From the NCBI GenBank assembly GCA_963756605.1, contig CAVWOT010000019.1, positions 62,001-126,000 of the forward strand: 64,000 nt of DNA. Reading direction: 5' to 3'. Shown here one piece after another: positions 26,119 through 35,159 of this stretch (within the stretch, counting starts at the first letter, position 1; each line of letters opens with the position of its first letter). This DNA comes from Bog-159 sp963756605 (GTDB lineage: Bacteria; Acidobacteriota; Terriglobia; Bryobacterales; Bryobacteraceae). Below the pieces are notes generated by a model, which was not told the DNA's origin, made no database searches, and saw nothing but the letters and a program-made list of their open reading frames with translations. The position numbers and the translations under genes are program-made.

Positions 26119-29100
26119 GCATTGCCCCTTGGGTCGCGGCGCGACGTGGCTGGTGTGTGGTGGCTGGTGGCTGGTGGCTTTGATTCAGGACTCGCTTGTA
26201 TTCGTGGGGGAAGACCTTTACGAATTTGGGCAGCATGGTCTGCCAGTTTTCGAGGATCCATTTGGCTCGCGGGCTGCCTGTGAATTCGACGTGATTCTCA
26301 ATCAGGCGGCGGAGGACTGGTTCGTCTTCGATGATGGGTTCGAGGTCTACCGCGGCTGTGTTGCAGCGCCTTTCGCCGAAGTCTCCGGCTTCGTCGAGCA
26401 CGTAGGCGATGCCTCCGCTCATGCCGGCGGCGAAGTTGCGGCCGCAGCGGCCCAGTACGACCACCAGGCCTCTGGTCATGTATTCGCAGCCGTGGTCGCC
26501 CAGGCCTTCGACCACCGCAGTAGCGCCGGAATTTCGCACCGCGAAACGCTCGCCGGCCATGCCGTTAAAATACGCTTCGCCGGAGGTTGCGCCGTAGAGA
26601 ACCACATTGCCGATCAGGATGTTTTCCTCGGGCAGGAAGGAGGACCCGCGCGGCGGATATACGATCAGGCGGCCGCCGGACAGTCCTTTGCCGACGTAGT
26701 CGTTAGCATCGCCTTCGAGGATCAGAGTCACGCCCCTGGCCAGAAAGGCGCCAAAGCTTTGCCCCGCGGAGCCTGAGAATTCGAACCGGATGGTATCGTC
26801 GGGCAGTCCTTCGGAACCGTAGCGCCGGGCGATTTCGCCGCTGAGCATGGCGCCCACGGTGCGATGCACGTTGCGAATGGGCAGCGTAATCTCGATGGGG
26901 CTGCGGTTGGAGAGCGCTTCGCCGGCCAACTCGATCAGTTTGTAATCGAGCGCCTGGTGCAGGCCGTGTTCCTGCGACTGGATACAGCGCCGCGCGATGC
27001 GGGCGGGCACTTGCGGGCTGTGCAGAATGGCGGAGAAGTCCAGGCCCTTGGCCTTCCAGTGATCCACAGCCTTGCGCGGCTCGAGCATGTCCACCCGCCC
27101 CACCATTTCGTTGAACGTGCGGAAGCCCATCTGCGCCATGTATTGGCGAACCTGTTCGGCGATGAAGAAAAAGAAATTGATGACGTGCTCGGGCTGGCCC
27201 TGAAACTTGGCGCGCAGCACGGGATCCTGCGTAGCGACGCCCACCGGGCAGGTATTCAAGTGGCACTTGCGCATCATGATGCAGCCCATGGCGACCAGTG
27301 GAGTGGTGGCGAAACCGAACTCTTCGGCGCCCAGCAGCGCGGCGATCACCACGTCGCGGCCAGTCTGCAGCTTGCCGTCGGTCTGGACGCGGATGCGCCC
27401 TCGCAGATCGTTCATCACCAGCACCTGCTGGGTTTCGGCTAAGCCGAGTTCCCAGGGAATGCCGGCATGTTTGATGGAACTGAGCGGAGACGCGCCGGTG
27501 CCGCCGGAATCGCCGCTGATGAGCACCACGTCGGCGTGCGCTTTGGAAACGCCCGCGGCCACCGTGCCTACGCCGACTTCGGCCACCAGCTTGACGGAGA
27601 TGCGCGCGCGCGGATTAACGTTCTTCAGATCGTAGATGAGCTGGGCCAGATCCTCGATGGAATAGATATCGTGGTGCGGCGGCGGAGAGATCAAGCCCAC
27701 GCCTGGAATCGAGTGGCGCACGCGGGCGATCACTTCATCTACCTTGTGGCCGGGCAGTTGGCCGCCTTCACCGGGCTTGGCGCCCTGCGCCATCTTGATC
27801 TGCAACTCGTCGGCGTTGACCAGGTAATTGGTAGTGACGCCGAAACGGGCCGAGGCCACCTGCTTGATGGCGCTGCGGCGCCAGTCGCCATTGCCGTCGC
27901 GGGCGAACCGGGCTTCATCTTCCCCGCCCTCGCCGGTATTCGATCGGCCGCCGATGCGGTTCATGGCTATGGCCAGCGTTTCGTGCGCCTCCTTCGAAAT
28001 GGAGCCAAAAGACATGGCGCCGGTGGCAAAGCGCTTGACGATTTCCGCGGCCGGCTCGACATCTTCGACGGGAATCGATCGGCCCGAGGGCTTGATTTCG
28101 AGCATGCCGCGCAGGGTGCACAACTGCCGGCTCTGTTTGTCGATCAGGTCGGTGTATTCCTGAAACGTCTGCGGATTCTGCTGGCGGACGGCCTGCTGCA
28201 GCTTGCTGATGGTGAGCGGATTCAGCAGGTGATACTCGCCGCGCACGCGGTATTGATAATTGCCGCCTATGGGAAGCTCTGTGTCATAATCCGTGACCGG
28301 CCGGAAGGCCAGCGTATGTTTCATCTGCGCTTCGAGGGCCAGCACATCCAGGCCGACGCCTTCGATGCGCGATGCCGTGCCCGTGAAGTACTTTTCGATC
28401 AGCGCCTGATTCAGCCCGATGGCCTCGAATACCTGCGCGCCGCGATAGCTTTGCAGCGTGGAGATACCCATTTTCGAAAAAGTCTTCAGCAGGCCCTTGT
28501 TGACGGCTTTGATGTAGTTTCGCTTGGCATGGTCCGGATCGGGGAGTTGCGAGAGCGTTTCGAAGACCAGATAGGGGTTGACGGCGCTGGCGCCGTAGCC
28601 GATCAGCAGCGCGAAGTGCATGACCTCGCGCGGCTCGCCCGATTCGATGATGAGGGCAACCTGGGTACGCGTTTTTTCGCGCACCAGGTGATTGTGTACG
28701 GCGGCCAGCGCCAGCAGGCAGGGGATGGGCGCGTACTCTTCGTCGACGCCGCGGTCGGAGAGGATGAGCAGGGTATAGCCGGATTTGATGGCGAGCGAGG
28801 CGCGGCGGCAGAGCGAATCGAGCGCACGTTCCAGGCTGATGGCGCTATCCGGCAGGCCGTCGGGACCCACGCCGGCGGGGTTCAGCGGCTTGACGGAGAA
28901 AAGAGTGGGTAGCGTAGTGGCGAGAAAATCGCCCTGCGAAAGGCGGCGCAGCTTCTCCAGATCGCGATTGGACAGGATGGGGTGCGCGAGCCTCAGCGTA
29001 TGGCAATGCTGCGGCGTTTCATCGAGGATATTGCGCTCGGTGCCGATGTAGCTGATCAGCGACATGACCATCTCTTCGCGGATGGGATCGATGGGCGGAT

Positions 29101-30721
29101 TGGTCACCTGCGCGAACAATTGTTTGAAGTAATTGAACAGTGGCTGGGGGCGGTCGGAAAGGCAGGCGAGCGGCGTATCCGTGCCCATGGAGCCGACCGG
29201 CTCCTGCCCCGATTCAGCCATGGGGGCCAGAATCATCTTGATGTCTTCGTCGGTATAGCCGAAGGCCCGCTGGCGCGAGAGCAGCGTTTCGTTATCGGTA
29301 TGATGCTGGCGGGAAGGCTCGCTCAGTTGATCGAGGGTGACCTGGTTATCGGCGAGCCACTGCGCGTAGGGGCGGCGGGAATAGAGGCGCTCCTTGATCT
29401 CTTTGTCGGAGACGATGCGGCCTTCGACGGTATCGACCAAAAACATCTTGCCGGGCTGCAGGCGGCCCTTCCGCTTGACGTTCTCTGGCTTGATGGGGAG
29501 GACGCCGGTTTCCGAAGACATGACCACCAGGTCGTCATGCGTGACGATGTAGCGGGCGGGGCGCAGGCCGTTGCGATCGAGGGTAGCGCCGATCACGCGC
29601 CCGTCGGTGAAGGTGATAGCGGCGGGGCCGTCCCACGGCTCCATCAGCGAGCAGTGATATTCGTAGAACGCCCGCTTTTCCGGGTGCATGTGCGGGTTAC
29701 TGGACCAAGCCTCGGGGATGAGCATGGCCATGGCGTGGGGCAGGTCGCGGCCGGCCATGAAAAGCAGTTCGAGGGCATTATCGAAACTGGCGGAATCGCT
29801 GCCGCCGGGCGCAATGATGGGAAACAGCTTCTGCAAATCGTCGCCGAACAGGGGCGAGGCCAGAATGGATTGGCGCGCGTACATCCAGTTGACATTGCCG
29901 CGCAGCGTATTGATTTCGCCGTTGTGCGCGACGTAGCGGTAAGGGTGCGCCAACTGCCAGGTGGGAAACGTGTTCGTAGAGAAGCGCTGGTGCACGAGGC
30001 AGAGGGCGCTCATCACGTCGGGATCGGATAGCTCGCCGTAGAAGTGCGCCATCTGCGGGGCGAGCAGAAGACCTTTATAAACGATGGTGCGGGCGGAGAG
30101 CGATGGAATGTAGAAGTCGCCCTTGTTGGGCAGATTGGTGGCAGCGATTTCGGTTTCGGCGCGTTTGCGGATCACGTATAGCTTGCGCTCCAAGGCCGAG
30201 CTTCGCTCGGCGGTGCTGGGTGCTGGGTGCTGGGTGCTGGGGTTTCCGATGAAGATCTGCTGGATGTAGGGCTGCGAGGCGCGGGCCACGCGGCCGATGG
30301 CGTCGCCGTCCACCGGCGTATCGCGCCAGCCGAGAACGGTGAGGCCTTCCTCGCGAATGATGCGTTCGAGGATGCCTTCGCAAGAGAGGCGCTGGTGCGG
30401 CTCGACGGGCAGGAAAGTCATGCCGACGCCGTACTCGCCCTCCGCGGGTAGGGTGAAGCCGAGCGAAGCGCACTCGCGGGCAAAGAACTTGTGCGGAATC
30501 TGGATGAGGATGCCGGCGCCGTCGCCGGTTTCCGGATCACAGCCGCAGGCGCCGCGGTGGGTCAGGTTGATCAGGACCTGGATGCCCTTAGCGATAATGT
30601 CGTGGGATTTGTGGCCCTTGATACTGGCTACGAAACCGATGCCGCAGGCGTCGTGCTCGTGGCGGGGGTCATAGAGGCCTTGGGGGGCGGGGAGACCGGG
30701 GATACACTTGGATTCGGTCAT
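26111..30721 (-). CDS. gltB: Glutamate synthase large subunit
   Basis: 1536 residues. A short propeptide precedes the expected N-terminal nucleophile C26 (HDACGIGFVASIKG), followed by the class II glutaminase, central domain, FMN-binding synthase domain (ARISVKLVAEVGVGTVAAGV), the 3Fe-4S region CIMMRKCHLNTCPVGVATQDP and the C-terminal beta-helix (GGRLIVYPP). Residues about 160-176 (NPSTQHPAPSTAERSSA) and the tail after KRVLNQ are encoded by low-complexity repeat DNA of family B and are not expected in the family. The frame is otherwise intact, so the enzyme is probably active and tolerates both insertions. Confidence 0.96.
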   Translation of the reverse strand: MTESKCIPGLPAPQGLYDPRHEHDACGIGFVASIKGHKSHDIIAKGIQVLINLTHRGACGCDPETGDGAGILIQIPHKFFARECASLGFTLPAEGEYGVGMTFLPVEPHQRLSCEGILERIIREEGLTVLGWRDTPVDGDAIGRVARASQPYIQQIFIGNPSTQHPAPSTAERSSALERKLYVIRKRAETEIAATNLPNKGDFYIPSLSARTIVYKGLLLAPQMAHFYGELSDPDVMSALCLVHQRFSTNTFPTWQLAHPYRYVAHNGEINTLRGNVNWMYARQSILASPLFGDDLQKLFPIIAPGGSDSASFDNALELLFMAGRDLPHAMAMLIPEAWSSNPHMHPEKRAFYEYHCSLMEPWDGPAAITFTDGRVIGATLDRNGLRPARYIVTHDDLVVMSSETGVLPIKPENVKRKGRLQPGKMFLVDTVEGRIVSDKEIKERLYSRRPYAQWLADNQVTLDQLSEPSRQHHTDNETLLSRQRAFGYTDEDIKMILAPMAESGQEPVGSMGTDTPLACLSDRPQPLFNYFKQLFAQVTNPPIDPIREEMVMSLISYIGTERNILDETPQHCHTLRLAHPILSNRDLEKLRRLSQGDFLATTLPTLFSVKPLNPAGVGPDGLPDSAISLERALDSLCRRASLAIKSGYTLLILSDRGVDEEYAPIPCLLALAAVHNHLVREKTRTQVALIIESGEPREVMHFALLIGYGASAVNPYLVFETLSQLPDPDHAKRNYIKAVNKGLLKTFSKMGISTLQSYRGAQVFEAIGLNQALIEKYFTGTASRIEGVGLDVLALEAQMKHTLAFRPVTDYDTELPIGGNYQYRVRGEYHLLNPLTISKLQQAVRQQNPQTFQEYTDLIDKQSRQLCTLRGMLEIKPSGRSIPVEDVEPAAEIVKRFATGAMSFGSISKEAHETLAIAMNRIGGRSNTGEGGEDEARFARDGNGDWRRSAIKQVASARFGVTTNYLVNADELQIKMAQGAKPGEGGQLPGHKVDEVIARVRHSIPGVGLISPPPHHDIYSIEDLAQLIYDLKNVNPRARISVKLVAEVGVGTVAAGVSKAHADVVLISGDSGGTGASPLSSIKHAGIPWELGLAETQQVLVMNDLRGRIRVQTDGKLQTGRDVVIAALLGAEEFGFATTPLVAMGCIMMRKCHLNTCPVGVATQDPVLRAKFQGQPEHVINFFFFIAEQVRQYMAQMGFRTFNEMVGRVDMLEPRKAVDHWKAKGLDFSAILHSPQVPARIARRCIQSQEHGLHQALDYKLIELAGEALSNRSPIEITLPIRNVHRTVGAMLSGEIARRYGSEGLPDDTIRFEFSGSAGQSFGAFLARGVTLILEGDANDYVGKGLSGGRLIVYPPRGSSFLPEENILIGNVVLYGATSGEAYFNGMAGERFAVRNSGATAVVEGLGDHGCEYMTRGLVVVLGRCGRNFAAGMSGGIAYVLDEAGDFGERRCNTAAVDLEPIIEDEPVLRRLIENHVEFTGSPRAKWILENWQTMLPKFVKVFPHEYKRVLNQSHQPPATTHQPRRAATQGAMHG
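26145..26182. repeat. Family B repeat fragment in the 3-prime end of gltB
   Basis: GTGGCTGGTGTGTGG followed by GGTGGCTGGTGGCTTTG; the latter run recurs in the array at 43324-43672. It encodes the extra C-terminal residues of GltB (SHQPPATTHQP). Confidence 0.7.
30194..30244. repeat. Family B repeat inserted in frame within gltB
   Basis: GCCGAGC-TTC-GCTCGGC hairpin followed by four GGTGCTG-type units (30211-30240). The reverse complement gives CCCAGCACCCAGCACC, as in the array at 43324-43672. It adds about 17 codons to the glutaminase half of GltB without breaking the frame. Confidence 0.75.
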
Positions 30722-30744
30722 CTCATTTCTCCGTGGAATGCCTT

Positions 30745-30773
30745 AGTGTAGCAGGCCTGTTAGTATCATGCAA
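30745..30773 (-). promoter_or_regulatory. Sigma-70 promoter of gltBD
   Basis: On the minus strand TTGCAT (30773-30768) and TACACT (30750-30745) are separated by exactly 17 bp, about 25 bp upstream of the gltB ATG. The AT-rich stretch upstream (30780-30840) may serve as an UP-type element. Confidence 0.6.
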
Positions 30774-31004
30774 GGCGGTTTTAATAAATATGCAGTATTA
30801 TAATTATTGATACTAATCAGGGGTTAAATCATACAAATGATGCATTGTTAAGTGTAGGGTGCGTGGCCGTTTCCCTCATAGAGTTGGTGACCGGTGGAAG
30901 CAGCACCTTGGGGAGGTGGTAACGCGATCACTTTACGGGTCCGCAGCTGCGTGTGGACGAAGCTAGGAGTTGGCTTTCGTTTTCAGGATTTTGTTGAAAA
31001 CAAA

Positions 31005-31518
31005 GGAACAGTTGGGCGCGAGAACCAGCGCAAGGCGGGTGTCGGAGAATGTGGAGTTTCTGAAAGGTGAAGTCGAGAATATCCCGCTTACCGGATAATT
31101 CGGTCGATGTCGTCATCAGCAATTGCGTCATCAACCTGTCAGGCGACAAAGACCGCGTGTTGACGCGAGGCGTTCCGGGTCTCTGAAGCCGGGCGGCCGG
31201 TTCGCTGTTTCGGATGTGGTCACGCGCGGGGAAGTGCCCGCCGAAGTGCGGCAAAATATGCTGCTCTGGGTCGGGTGCATCGCCGGCGCGCTGGAAGATT
31301 GGCGCTATGTCGCCAAGCTCGCCAAGGCTGGTTTTGACGAGATCGACGTGGAACCGACGCGCGTTTACAACATCGAGGACGCACGAGCATTCTTGAGCGG
31401 GCAGGGCATCGACGTGGACGCCATAGCCCCGCAGGTGGACGGCAAGTTCATGAGCGCGTTCATCCGCGCCGTGAAACCGGCCGCGAAGGAGTGTTGTGGT
31501 CCGACGTGCTGTAGCTGA
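31005..31518 (+). pseudogene. arsM: Remnant of arsenite methyltransferase
   Basis: Pieces in different frames read ENQRKAGV, NVEFLKGEVEN, DNSVDVVISNCVINLSGDKD, REAFRV, and then LKPGGRFAVSDVVTRGEVP through to AKECCGPTCCS. The order and wording fit the SAM-binding and C-terminal parts of ArsM, which methylates arsenite. The first 100 or so residues are missing and at least three frameshifts separate the pieces. The next gene, an AqpS-like channel, overlaps its end. Confidence 0.75.
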
Positions 31519-32158
31519 AGCGCTCGGGAACGGCGTTCCTGCTGGCCGCGTGGTCGGGTCCGGCATCATGGGCGAGCGGCTGGCCGGCGGAAATGTCGCG
31601 ATCGCGCTTCTTGCGAACACGATTGCAACCGGCGCGGCCCTGGTCGCGTTGATTCTCACGTTCGGGCCGATCTCGGGAGCGCACTTCAACCCGGCCGTAA
31701 CGCTGGCCGACGCTTCGCAGGGCGGTTGGCCTGGCGCGAGGTGCCGGCGTACCTGGCCGCGCCAGATCGGCGGCGCTTCGGAGGCGTTGCGGCCGCCCAT
31801 CGTGATGTTCGGCGAGCCGGTGTTTTCCGCTTCGCGCCACGTGCGATCCGGCGGCGCGCAGCTCTTCAGCGAATTTGTGGCGACGTTCGGTCTTCTCTCG
31901 GTCATCTGGGGTTGCGCGCGGCTGCGATCTTCCGCGGTGCCGTTCGCGGTGGGGGCCTACATCACGGCGGCGTACTGGTTCACCGCCTCGACGTCGTTTG
32001 CAAATCCAGCGGTGACGCTGGCGCGCGCCGCTTCGGATACGTTCGCCGGCATCCGGCCGGCCGATGCTCCGGGATTCATCGTTGCGCAGCTGGCCGGCGC
32101 CGCAGCGGCCACGGCTCTGTTTCGCTGGCTGGTGCCATCGCCTGCCGAAAGACGCTGA
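31496..32158 (+). pseudogene. aqpS: AqpS-like aquaglyceroporin with compensating frameshifts
   Basis: The open frame of 220 residues has both channel motifs: GAHFNPAVTLAD and SFANPAVTLARAASD. Yet segments are out of register: LGNGVPAGRVVGSG should read LGTAFLLAAVVGSG in the next frame, GGWPGARCRRTWP should read LAWREVPAYLAA, and ASEALRPPIVMFG should read FGGVAAAHVMFG. Each error is cancelled by another, so the frame stays open but three membrane segments are scrambled. AqpS exports arsenite or methylarsenicals in ars operons. Confidence 0.7.
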
Positions 32159-32196
32159 AAAGGTCGTTGTCCCACACACGCAACGCGAGAGCACCC

Positions 32197-32614
32197 ATGC
32201 CCGATAAGAAACGAATCCTCATTCTCTGCACTGGAAATTCGGCCCGGAGCCAAATGGCCGAAGGCCTGTTGCGGCACGACGCGGGAGACCGCTTTGAGGT
32301 GTTCAGCGCCGGAACCAAGCCGAGCCAGGTTCGAGCCGAAGCGATCGCCGTCATGCGCGAGCTGGGCATCGATATTTCCGGCCATCGTTCCAAAAGCGTA
32401 GACGAATTCAGCGGCCAGTCATTCGATTACGTTCTGACGGTCTGCGACAACGCCAAGGAGAGCTGCCCGATCTTTCCGGGCCACGTCCGCAATGATCCAC
32501 CGGAGCTTTGAGGATCCGGCGGCGCTGCAAGGTTCCGAAGAGGAGCGTCTCGCCCTGTTCCGGCGCGTCCGCGACGAGATGAGGCACTACCTCCACAGCT
32601 TTCCATCGCCGTAA
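32197..32614 (+). pseudogene. arsC: Arsenate reductase, frameshifted near the 3-prime end
   Basis: Starts MPDKKRILILCTGNSARSQM with the CX5R phosphatase-like loop of thioredoxin-coupled ArsC, and keeps SAGTKPSQVRAEAIAVMREL and VCDNAKESCPIFPG with its second redox Cys. Near 32490 the frame shifts: HVRNDPPEL then stop, while the next frame continues IHRSFEDPAALQGSEEERLA to the proper end at 32614. ArsC reduces arsenate to arsenite. The truncated product lacks the last 40 or so residues. Confidence 0.8.
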
Positions 32615-32660
32615 ATCGCTTTGTCGTGGTTTCCTTTTCTATAATTCTGCAATAACGGTA

Positions 32661-32689
32661 TTGACATGATTTGACAGTTTCAGTATTAT
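32661..32689 (+). promoter_or_regulatory. Near-consensus sigma-70 promoter upstream of the pstS remnant
   Basis: TTGACA (32661-32666), 17 bp, TATTAT (32684-32689). TTGACA occurs again 10 bp downstream, so a TGTCAA direct repeat is present on the other strand, loosely like a Pho box but with period 10 rather than 11. It now drives only a truncated gene. Confidence 0.55.
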
Positions 32690-32825
32690 CGAAATTGATC
32701 GCAAATTAGCCCCTTTGCCGCAAGCAGGATCGGTTTGGCTCGGGCCGAGCAGCCGGGGGGCCCCTGTTGGCGTCTTTGTCCATCGGCAAATCGCTGCGCA
32801 TCAAAGGGCCTTTGGGGTACATGTC

Positions 32826-33025
32826 ATGCATAGTCGCGCAGTCAAAGCGGAGGTCGCCGCGCTGGCGGCTTTCCTTGTTCTAGCTGCTGTGGGGTGCAAT
32901 TCGGGCTCAACTTCTGGGGAAAACACTCCGTCACCGTCGGCTCCGGCGAGCGCAATCGGCGGCGCCGGGAGCACCTTCGTCGCTCCACTGATGTCCGCCT
33001 GGATCGACGGATCCACCCACCAGCG
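32826..33025 (+). pseudogene. pstS: N-terminal remnant of phosphate-binding protein PstS
   Basis: MHSRAVKAEVAALAAFLVLA then AVGC gives a lipoprotein signal peptide, a Ser/Pro linker follows, and IGGAGSTFVAPLMSAWID is the first conserved PstS block that binds phosphate. The homology stops at THQ near 33022, where it abuts a nucleotidyltransferase fragment on the other strand. About 300 residues are missing. Confidence 0.75.
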
Positions 33026-33233
33026 GGTGGATATGGCAGAAGAGGAAATCGTCAGGCAGGCTCCGCGGGATGGAATCGAACGAGGCTGCCATGAAATCGA
33101 TGTCGTTTAACGCGCGTGGCGAGGGCCGGCCACCGCGGTGCAGCCGGTGAAGCTCGATGGCCAGACCGCCGGTGAGCGCCCAGTTTCGAATGTAGTGCCG
33201 TACGAGGCTTTCAGCCTGCGGACCGGCGTCCAC
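33020..33233 (-). pseudogene. Nucleotidyltransferase-like fragment
   Basis: The frame reads NWALTGGLAIELHRLHRGG and ALNDIDFMAASFDSIP, the GG...DIDF signature of minimal or AbiEii-like nucleotidyltransferases. It ends abruptly at HIHPLVGG, where the pstS relic begins on the opposite strand, and its 5-prime end runs into a hairpin repeat. Both ends are lost. Confidence 0.55.
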
Positions 33234-33285
33234 GCCGGTCCAGGCGGGTCTGGAGACCCGCCGCAGACCTGGAGGTCTGCCCCAC
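33216..33285. repeat. Multi-hairpin repeat, family A (copy 5)
   Basis: GGACCGGCGT-CC-ACGCCGGTCC, GGCGGGTCT-GG-AGACCCGCC and GCAGACCT-GG-AGGTCTGC, ending CCCCAC. Layout matches the copy at 14583-14682. Confidence 0.8.
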
Positions 33286-33474
33286 GCCCGGCGTCTACAA
33301 CGGCTTCCTCACGCGTGCGAACATAACCCATCATGTTCTTTGACCCAATTTCTGGCGCCAGCCGACGGAGGCCACGGGACACTCGCTCACGGTCGCGGCT
33401 CGGCTACAAGTCGCGCTCGGGAAATAGTCACTGCGGCCGGTGGCCTTGTAGTATGATAGACGCCGGAGGAGACA

Positions 33475-34020
33475 ATGCTACAAACGCGCTCCACCGTTAA
33501 ACTGGACGATATCGAGTTCGTTCTGAAGGCTGCCGCTAGTCGTCACAATGCGCATGTGACGGTAGTCAGCCACCTGGGTCAGCCGCAGCACACAGAGACG
33601 GCCGGCGGTCCGCGGGAGGCTCTAGTCTTCAGCTTCTATCATCCTAAGATGCATTCGGCGCTGTTAGCCGCCGACATCCGTTTTGCCGGATTTCTGCCCT
33701 GCCGTGTGGCGGCTTGGCCGGAATCGGACGGAGTTGTGCTGCAGGCACTGGCGCCGACGGAGTTTTGCCAGATTCTGGGCCGCAAGGATCTGGAGGGTCT
33801 GGCAGCGCCGCTCGACGTTGTGCTGCGCGCGATTATGGAAGACGCGGCCAAGCCCCTGACAGCCTCCGCCAAATCGCGTCCGGATGTGGAGACGTCGCGC
33901 TGGGGCGCCACCGAGGACCAGGTGAACATGAAAGCCACGGTGGCCCAACGCATCGATTACCGCGGCACCAAGATCGAGGACGAAGCCGGCACCGGCACAC
34001 ACGATTCATCCGGCGGCTGA
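33475..34020 (+). CDS. DUF302-family protein
   Basis: 181 residues. The stretch FYHPKMHSALLAADIRFAGF, then LPCRVAAWPESDGVVLQALAP and a closing helix DLEGLAAPLDVVLRAIMEDA, follows the DUF302 pattern (an NPxxAxxxL block, LPCxxxxxE strand, and a final helix). The rest of the protein is a hydrophilic tail. The ATG follows a GGAGGAGAC ribosome-binding site. DUF302 proteins have no assigned reaction. Confidence 0.65.
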   Translation: MLQTRSTVKLDDIEFVLKAAASRHNAHVTVVSHLGQPQHTETAGGPREALVFSFYHPKMHSALLAADIRFAGFLPCRVAAWPESDGVVLQALAPTEFCQILGRKDLEGLAAPLDVVLRAIMEDAAKPLTASAKSRPDVETSRWGATEDQVNMKATVAQRIDYRGTKIEDEAGTGTHDSSGG

Positions 34021-34022
34021 CG

Positions 34023-35036
34023 CTATCGCGGGCGTACCGCGCCAATACTGAACCAGGACCGGACTACTTGCAGGCGGTCGTTGACATCGGCCGTGGCGAC
34101 GAAGGCGGGTTGCGCGGGCGTGCCAAAGCGCAGATCCATGACTTCCACGCGGGTGTCAGGGCCTGCGGCGGTGTCTCGATCGACCCATGGCAGGCTGCGC
34201 TCCAGGGGAAACTCAGAGAAATTGAAAAAGTCGCGGAATACCGGCGAACGATTGGCCGACGAGACGGCCGCAGTGGGCTCCGCCTTGTAGAAAACGGCAC
34301 CAGCGACGGCGTCGGCAAGGGGATCGAATTCCCGCGTCAGGTTGACATCCAGAATCATATAAGACGCGGAAGTTTCTACAAGGCCCCGCCATGCCAGGGG
34401 ATTGACCGGTCCGGGCAGAGCGGCCACGCGCAGGGGGGCGGCGCCGGAATAAAGTCGGGAGTCCAACGTGGCCACCGCGCGGGCATGCAGCACGCCCCGG
34501 CCGGCATTATAGAAAACCAGAAAGATCAGGGCGAAGGTGGCGAATCCGCGGCCGGCGGTTTTGGTGCGCGCGCCGATCTCCGCGTTGACCAGGCGCCCGA
34601 GTACTGGCCCGGCGAGCGACAACAGCAGCACGGCCCAAATCCACAGATCGACGACGGAAGTAAGGTCCAGGCGAAACCAGCGCGCGGAAAAGGGCAGCAG
34701 GAAGCGGATGCCGTACGCGTTGGTGTAGTCGAGTAGCAGGTGCGATGCCACGGCGACGAGCGAGATGGCATAGGCCGGCAACCAGCGGAAGGGCTGGCGC
34801 GTGAACGGCCGCACGGCCAGGAGCGGCAGCAGGGCCATCAGCGGCCACGCGGCGAGCGAATGCGTCAGGTGGCGATGATAGTTGAGGTAATTGAGTTGTC
34901 CGCCGGCGAGCGTGACGATGTCGATATCGGGTGCATTGGCGGCCAGCAGCAGAATCCATGGCGCTTGTACCGAGAAGCGGTTTAGTCCGGCGCGGCCCAG
35001 GAAGAGGCCGGTAGCCGAATGCGTCAGGGGATCCAT
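34023..35036 (-). CDS. YdjM/DUF457-type membrane-bound metal-dependent hydrolase-like protein
   Basis: 337 residues. It starts MDPLTHSATGLFLGRAG and has ANAPDIDIVT, YHRHLTHS and SHLLLDYTNAYG, the conserved His/Asp set of the YdjM-like family of membrane proteins. About five hydrophobic helices fill the first 190 residues; the last 140 form a soluble domain. The family is annotated as metal-dependent hydrolase but its substrate is not known. It converges on the DUF302 gene with a 2-bp gap. Confidence 0.82.
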   Translation of the reverse strand: MDPLTHSATGLFLGRAGLNRFSVQAPWILLLAANAPDIDIVTLAGGQLNYLNYHRHLTHSLAAWPLMALLPLLAVRPFTRQPFRWLPAYAISLVAVASHLLLDYTNAYGIRFLLPFSARWFRLDLTSVVDLWIWAVLLLSLAGPVLGRLVNAEIGARTKTAGRGFATFALIFLVFYNAGRGVLHARAVATLDSRLYSGAAPLRVAALPGPVNPLAWRGLVETSASYMILDVNLTREFDPLADAVAGAVFYKAEPTAAVSSANRSPVFRDFFNFSEFPLERSLPWVDRDTAAGPDTRVEVMDLRFGTPAQPAFVATADVNDRLQVVRSWFSIGAVRPR

Positions 35037-35085
35037 GAGGGTTGAAGGCCGGATTGTAGCACGGGCGGATCGGCTGCGCCGCTCT

Positions 35086-35152
35086 GTGGGGCAGGCACCC
35101 GGCCTAAGGCGGGTCTGTCGGAGACCCGCCGCAGACGGGCGGTCTGCCCCAC
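35086..35152. repeat. Multi-hairpin repeat, family A (copy 6)
   Basis: GGCGGGTCT-GTCGG-AGACCCGCC and GCAGAC-GGGCG-GTCTGC, ending CCCCACC, with a GTGGGGCAG box at the other end. It lies between the hydrolase-like gene and the phasin-like gene, 7 bp past the latter's stop codon. Confidence 0.75.
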
Positions 35153-35159
35153 CAGATGA

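Noticed and set aside
27467..28912. 481-codon open frame on the plus strand
   Set aside because: It is antisense to gltB; high GC keeps the opposite strand open. No ribosome-binding site or family match.
31496..32158. Intact aquaporin gene
   Set aside because: The frame is open and has both NPA motifs, but several membrane segments are encoded in other frames, so the predicted protein would be scrambled.
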